Assembly (NCBI GenBank): GCA_001599935.1
Contig: BCIJ01000018.1
Coordinates: 31,590-95,589 of the forward strand
Direction of reading: 5' to 3'
Length of the DNA stretch: 64,000 nt
Origin: Holtermannia corniformis
Lineage: Eukaryota > Basidiomycota > Tremellomycetes > Holtermanniales
The position numbers were made by a program, and so were the translations under genes. Of this stretch, positions 58,293 to 64,000 are shown one piece after another (position 1 is the first letter of the stretch; each line of letters opens with the position of its first letter). The notes below the pieces were generated by a model that saw nothing but the letters and a program-made list of their open reading frames with translations, was not told the origin of the DNA and did not search any database.

Positions 58293-59483
58293 ATGCCAAA
58301 GGTCGCCAGCAGCAGCAACTCGGAATACTGTGCTCCCTGGGTCACGGAGAATAGCAGGGCGCGGGTCCAATTCGCCTGCCGATATTGTCGTAAGAGGTGC
58401 GTTGGTCGGGTCGCTGCGGTGACGCGAGACTGATGCGCGCAACACAGGCGGATCAAGTGCTCTGGCAACACCCATGGCGGTAGCTGCGACTGCTGCGTCA
58501 AGCGAAAGCAGCCGTGCGTCTTCGAGCCCGTGCCACCCCAAGACTCTAAGCCGCGGAACCGTCGGTCGTCAAAGGCCGCCGCGACCCAATTGATGGCGGA
58601 TGGCGCCATGCAGACATCGTACACGTCTGGCAACCTCGAGCAGGATACTCCGGCATACGTGTCGCATGCGCGTAACGCGTCGCTTGGGTCGTCGAGCACC
58701 GGAAGTGCGCCGTCACCTTCGTTGCCTATCACGCCCGGTGGCAAGAGAGAGCTGCTTGACACGATGCGGTACCCACTGTTCCACGAGAGGAGCAATTACA
58801 ACCAAGATCTCACTCGCTTTCTCCCATCCGTTCTCGAGAGCTCGGACTGGATCCATCACCGGCAGGATGGGCTCTTCCCTTGGGTTCCAGCTCCACTCAT
58901 AGACCCCGAAGACCACAAACGCTTCGCCAAGGTCCGCAAGTTTGCATTTGAAGGCATGGGCAACCAAGAGCCGTCTCACCCTACGCTCGGGTCGGCGTTT
59001 GAAGAGCAGCTAGCCGCTCATGCCGCCTTTGCCTCCCCCGCGTCATCATTCCTATCAGTGACCGGGGTGCCGCTGTACGATGAGACCAAGCCGCTGAACG
59101 AGAACTGGCAGTCGTACGCTCCCGGCACGCACCCGCTCCACTCTGGCTCCTTTGCCTACTTTGCTCCGGACAGCGATGCCGTCCAGCGCGAGCCACAAAA
59201 CCAGCCGCCGTCCCCGGGCTCGAGCGCGACCCTCTCGGTCCCAAACTCGTGCCCACCCTCGGCGCCCTTTACACCGGCCATGGGCGTGACGCAGATTCCT
59301 CCGTGGCCAATCCCTCACGCTACACCGTCCCAGCCCCACTCGTCCTACAACACTGCCTCTCAGATGCCCAGCTTCGACACTCTAGGAGCCATGGCTTCGC
59401 AGAACATGCTCGAGTTCTCGACCGATCCGTCGACGGCGTTTGCGGGACCGGCGTGGTGCAATCCGGCGAACGGGGATGCCTGA
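58293..59483 (+). CDS. Zn(II)2Cys6 transcription factor
   Basis: Two exons (58293-58396, 58448-59483) give 379 residues. The N-terminal binuclear cluster reads CRYCRKRRIKCSGNTHGGSCDCCVKRKQPC, split here as CRYCRKRRIKC and GSCDCCVKRKQPC, with six cysteines (plus one extra) in fungal C6 zinc-cluster spacing; the intron falls inside the basic RKR. The rest is Ser/Pro-rich with aromatic patches and no clear fungal-specific middle homology domain, so it is a short member of the class. It is divergent from the PPxY membrane protein gene and upstream of the P450 on the same strand. Confidence 0.88.
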
Positions 59484-59914
59484 GAGTAGCGTGACTGGAC
59501 CTGAGTTGTATCATTCCACGTTGTCCGCATGTCGATATGAATCAAGTGAACCTGTGCTGCATCGGCTTTGTCGATCGTCGTCGTACGTCTCTCGGCACGG
59601 CGGCGTCGATCGCCGTCGCGGAAGACGTCGTGAAGACCACCGATATTAATTATTTGGGGTGTTCAAGTATTGCGATACTGATCTACCGGACCGAAGTTGG
59701 CTGATAGACAGACCATCTGTGGCTTCAGGAGGGGCGTGTTTGTATGCTTGAACATCCCCACAATCCTCTGCAGACGTGCCGTTAACCCCCTGGACCAGCA
59801 CAGGCCGTCTACCAAAACTAGGCGCTCCCCAGCTCCTTTTTGGTCTAGAGCTTGCAGCCCGACTTGCAGTGTACCGCACGTACCAACGATTGAGCTTGAA
59901 CAGCGCGTCAGATC
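59484..59914. other. Spacer between Zn2Cys6 and P450 genes
   Basis: 431 nt with no supported gene. It would hold the terminator of the zinc-cluster gene and the promoter of the P450. An A+T-rich stretch (GATATTAATTATTTGGGG) lies at about 59640-59657. Confidence 0.4.
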
Positions 59915-61848
59915 ATGGGATTTGTAGTCGGCCCACAGCTACTCCTAGCATTGGTCGTGATTATCGCCAGCGTGGTATACCGCACGTCAACCCGCAAAAG
60001 GGACGTAAGCGGCAGCCCACCTCGTCCACCCGTGGTGCCGAGCTGGATTCCGTGGCTCGGCAATGTGATACAAATCGCAAGAGGCGGTGATGCCTTTTTT
60101 CAAGCTGCAAAGTGAGCTCTGTGCCCCATAAAGGGCTGATGGCGAGCTTACGATCACAGGGACAAGTACGGCCCGGTATACGAGCTTACCACCCTCGGCG
60201 ACCGTCGGATCTACATCTCTTCGCCTCAGGTGCGTGCGAGACCTCTTAGACGGTCATTTACGGCCTCAGGCTATCTCGTACATCTACAAGCAAAAGACTT
60301 TGTAAGCCTTTGCGGTGTCTGCCTGTACCGAGCTGATGCCGTGCAGCGAGTTCCACCCTATCCGTATGGACTTTCAAAACCGCATCTTTGACATGGTGAG
60401 CGCCGTCTGCCTGTTTGACCATACGATATGTCGAATTTGGTGGGATGTCGCTGAACAACGCAGTCGGCACCCATGGCAATGTCCTCGACCATGACGGATC
60501 GCATCTTTCCGATGCACCACAAACTGCTTGCGCCGTCGGGCATAGGCGAGCTCGTACTACGCAACGCCATCTTTGCGGAAGAAAGGCTGCGCCAGCTGGC
60601 CGAGTCTCTACCGGACGGGGGTAAGGAGGTTGAGCTGACCGAGCTGGTCTTCAACCTGGTGGTATGTCAGCTGCGCCACAATGTGTTTGACACTGACGCA
60701 AGCTGACAGTACTCGATTTCGGCGCGCGCTTACTTTGGCAAGTCGTTCCCCGCTGAACGCTCCATCTCTACGTTTCACGCGTTTGATCAGGGGTTTCCAA
60801 TCCTGTCGCTCAGTCTGCCCGCGTTTATGACCAAAGGTCCCGCGCGAGCGCGCCAAGCGCTGCTCGACTTGGTGCAAGACTGGTGGGTGACCGATGGCGT
60901 GCACAACATGCACGATGTCCCGAGCATCACGCGCGAGATGATGGAGATTGCGGACGGCGAGGGCATGAACCTGCATGATCGTGCGTCATTGCTGATCGGT
61001 GAGCTGTGGGCCCTCGAAGCGAAGTGAGTATCACTGCTTGCCGCTCAGAGTCTCAGCTCACACGTATCAGCGCGCCGTATGGTGGGCCGTCACGACCTTT
61101 TGCTGCGTTTGCTGAGCTGCGCAGCGGCGATATGGGCCTTGACGCACATCCTTCGGATTCCAACACTGATCGAGACGCTTCGCCAAGAGGTTGCAACTGC
61201 CATTGCTAGCGTCACACCTTCGACACTATCAACTCTTCTCCGCCTGCCAGCAGCCCAACTACAGCTATCGCTTCCCATGATCAGCTCCAGCATCCAAGAG
61301 ACGCTACGCCTCGACACCTCGTCTTTCTCTATCCGCCGCGTGGCTGAAGATGTAGTACTACCCGCCAGCATCTGCGGTGACGGTATCGGCAAGACTGCAG
61401 GGCTGAGTGTGTACAAGGACGAAATCTTGCTCTGTCAGACGCGCTTGGGACATTTGGATCAAGAAGGATGGGGCAAGGACGCACATGTTTGGCGTGCTGA
61501 CCGCTTTGTTGACAAGGATGGAGTCAAGGCGGTCAAGGGCAGCATGACACCGTTTGGCGGTGGTGTGTCGATGGTGCGTACTCTGGTATCAGAGAGAAAG
61601 CCGCTGATGGCCCTGATAGTGCGAAGGTGCGCGAACACAGATGTTCATGTGCGGTTACTCAACTAGGGTCAGGTCGCCACTTTGCTCAGTCCGAGATTGC
61701 CATCTTCCTCGTCGCCTTCATCCATCTCTTTGACGTGACGCTCCTTCCAGGCGGCGACACCGTACAGCCCGATACGCGACGAATTGGTCTCGGCACGCTG
61801 CATCGCAAGGGGCAGCTCAGGGTCAGGTTGAGTCGTAGAGCGTTGTGA
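59915..61848 (+). CDS. Cytochrome P450, CYP7/CYP8-like group
   Basis: Membrane-anchored monooxygenase; substrate unknown, the sequence style suggests the sterol or lipid-active group IV P450s. Ten exons (59915-60111, 60160-60229, 60270-60301, 60347-60395, 60464-60661, 60710-61023, 61071-61081, 61125-61573, 61620-61626, 61673-61848) give exactly 500 residues. N-terminal anchor PQLLLALVVIIASVVY; Pro-rich hinge SPPRPPVVPSWIPWLGN; I-helix region LIGELWALEANAPYAAIWAL; ExxR motif QETLR near residue 349; heme loop PFGGGVSMCEGRHFAQSEI with Cys441. The heme Cys and the next Glu are encoded by a 7-nt exon (61620-61626), and an 11-nt exon (61071-61081) lies in the I-helix. Confidence 0.92.
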
Positions 61849-61915
61849 CATGACATGACATGACGAGCCGTACATCAAAACCCAAGACAACAAGGAGCAT
61901 GCTTCGTGAACAACA

Positions 61916-64000
61916 TTAAGGCCTGCTAGCCGCGCTGCGTGCGCTGTTCACACTGCCCCGACTGACTGCTCTCTGCAATGACAATGTGAGGTCCTCGGAA
62001 GACTCGAAGGACCGGACGAGATCCCTGACGGAAGTAGTAGAGTTGCGCCCAAATGAGGAATTGCTAGCAAGCATGCTTGCAGGCCGCGTCGATGGCGCAG
62101 GGATTGGACGTGGCAGACTGGATGTGAAGACTGGGGGTGTTGACGCTGGTGCGAACAGCGCCTGGATGGCCGATGATCGTTGCGAGGTTGGCGCGTTGAG
62201 CGAGGGGTAAAGTGAGGATGTTGCCAGCGAAGTCGATGGCGCTCGGACCGAGACAGCAAGTCCTGACGTCTGACGCATCTCTGGCGCACGGGACACGGCT
62301 GATAGTTCGGATGATTGAGCGGATGACGCCGTTACCGGTTGCGCATCACGCGACTTCTCGACCGGCTGCACTTGCGGGCGTACCGAGATGGGCCGAACAG
62401 GTCGACTGGGGCTTGTGTTTGCGGTCGCGGCTGTGCGGCCGCCAAACATGTAGCCCAGCATGCGCTTCATCGCCGATGGCGGAGCGGTCGCTTGTGGCGT
62501 GGAGCTGATAGTCTTTCTTTGTGGTGTGCTCGGGACCTGGTTTTCGTGTGGTGGAGGTTGCGTACGGGTTCGCTTGGCAGGCGGCGACACGTTGCCACCG
62601 GACGACATGCTCGAGTTTGCCAGTGAAAGGCGACGATGCAGAGCTTGCACTCGGAGAGCGAGAACAGGCCTAAGAACAGTCAGCGCAGCTCTGTCGTGTT
62701 GCCTGAACACTGACTTCTCCCATTCTCCCGTCAGATCGGCCTGCGACAGCTTCTGCTCCTTGATGAACCTATCGAGCACGCGCTCATCGTCCCACGGGAC
62801 CGCTGTCGGCTCCATCTGACTTCGCCGAGCCCAAGCCAGCAAACCACCGTGAGAGGGCCTTCCGGCCTTTTTTATTTCGCGCTCTTCAGTCCAAGCTCTA
62901 CGTTCCGCCTTGTAGCACCGCTCGAGCCGCTTCCACTCTGGTACGCCCCATGACCGGTCTTCGATCGGCGCCGTAGGCGGCATATGGCTCGAGCGCCGTC
63001 GACGAGTCTTGCCCGATCGTGATTTACGTTTGGTGCCGGGTGTGAAGACGAAGCTGCCTGGCAAGCGCAAGTCTTCCTCATCCGAAGCTTCAGTAGGCGG
63101 GATGACCGACGCCGCGCGCGATGTCCCGATGGATACGGATCGCGATGCACGACGATGGGCCAGAATGTCGAGCTCGGCTTCTTGCAGCAGCTCGTCGCAC
63201 GTTCGGTTGCCAGCGCTCGAGCCAACGCTCCGCATCGAGGCGTCACCATACAGGCTGTTCCGCGCAAGACTGCGCGATGATTGATTAGCCGACGGCTTGT
63301 ACAAACCTTCGGGCGGCATGACGCCGTGCTCAATGTAGTCGTGGTTCTGCGACCGTCAGTGCCCATCAGACACTCTGCGGCAGAACATACCAGTTTCAGG
63401 ATAGCAGCGGCACGAGCTGCGGCCCGGGGATCAAGACTTGAANCCTCCACAACCGAGCCGTAAAGCGGCTCATCGTCGTCCTCTTCACTTTCCACGTCGT
63501 CGTCCACAGAACCGCGCAGCTCGTCCAGCAGAGATCGTGGCTGTGACAGCGGCGGGATCGGGGGTGCGACGGGGGGACTGCGCGATGGCGTTCGTCGCCC
63601 TGTACTACTTCCGCCCGCTGACCGACGTCGGAGCACAGCCTCGATCGCGCTCGTTCCGCCGCTGCCGCCAGTGAATCTGAACACTGCAAGTCCGGGAGCG
63701 GCTTCCTGCGAGCCGGCATAGCTAGTCGATGCGACAGGTTGTGGGTGCTGCACCTGTCCAGCTGACGCAGGGAGGGGAGCAGGCGAAGGCGAGAGGATGG
63801 TCGGTTGCGGCACGTGCGGGCTCGACGGAGCCACGTCGTGTCGCTGTGGTCCACTCGAATCCGTCCCAGCGGCTGCGGTTCCCTCAACGGCTTCAACTAC
63901 CCGCACCTCCGGCTCGGGCATCTCGACCTTGATGGTGCGCTGCACGAGCCGGACCAAGATCTTCTCGACCGGCGGCTTCGGTGCCGGCACCTCGACCGGC
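61916..64000 (-). CDS. Unrecognised Ser/Pro-rich protein, partial at 5' end
   Basis: Open on the minus strand from the window edge (no ATG seen; frame PVEVPAPKPPVEKILVRLVQ continues to position 64000) to a stop at 61916. A GTATGT intron (about 63345-63388) joins AAARAAAILKL to NHDYIEHGVMPPEGLY. A possible 48-nt in-phase intron at about 62669-62716 could be retained or spliced. The middle has an acidic patch, a basic stretch (KRKSRSGKTRRRRSSH) and a helical block (WGVPEWKRLERCYKAERRAW, DERVLDRFIKEQKLS); the C-terminal 250 residues are Ser/Pro/Thr-rich with scattered basic residues. One base is unresolved (n at 63442). Possibly nuclear; family not recognised. Confidence 0.65.

Overview
This window looks like nuclear D NA of a fungus, most likely a basidiomycete. 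It is G+C rich and gene dense (about 30 genes in 64 kb). Almost every gene is split by several introns of about 45-55 nt, many with a CTGAC-like branch site shortly before the AG. The gene set includes fungal-type families (a Zn2Cys6 regulator, LCL2, Som1, a GPI-anchored GH16 glucanase, a BCK1-like MAPKKK) together with a nuclear complex I subunit. I cannot resolve class or genus. Exon coordinates come from reading the sequence by eye. For most multi-exon genes I checked that the summed exon lengths divide by three and that conserved family motifs are restored across junctions.

Layout. 0-3.4 kb: two unrecognised genes on opposite strands; the minus-strand one has a PD-(D/E)XK-like motif. 4.2-5.8 kb: GH16 glucanase. 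5.9-8.1 kb: three short minus-strand genes with similar leaders. 8.4-34.2 kb: conserved core genes: tRNA-splicing endonuclease SEN2, a MAPKKK, sideroflexin, the U-box cyclophilin PPIL2, clathrin heavy chain, proteasome ATPase RPT4, OS-9/Yos9, Som1, the pyrimidine nucleotide carrier Rim2 and RNA polymerase III subunit RPC25. 34.3-36.0 kb: a DOMON/cytochrome b561 protein. 37.3-43.6 kb: an accessory block with two full copies and one decayed copy of a protein family I do not recognise, plus a duplicated fragment of the neighbouring FMN-binding (PPOX) gene. 44-54.5 kb: BolA, an unrecognised mitochondrial protein, LCL2, complex I NDUFA9, an FBXO31-like F-box protein and an exceptionally fragmented L-serine dehydratase. 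55.2-61.8 kb: bZIP regulator, a PPxY-containing membrane protein, a Zn2Cys6 regulator and a cytochrome P450. 61.9-64 kb: an unrecognised Ser/Pro-rich protein that runs off the window.

How the genes relate. Most are housekeeping genes with no operon logic. Several are divergent pairs sharing a short promoter region (clathrin/RPT4, Yos9/Som1, NDUFA9/F-box, serine dehydratase/bZIP). OS-9, RPT4 and the U-box and F-box proteins all belong to protein quality control or ubiquitin pathways, but nothing here shows that they are co-regulated.

The most unusual signals are: (1) the undescribed tandem family at 37.3-42.5 kb, with conserved exon phases, a pseudogene and a segmental-duplication scar; (2) a set of microexons (one of 6 nt, three of 7 nt, one of 11 nt), two of which carry conserved or catalytic residues; (3) four GC-AG introns in two genes.
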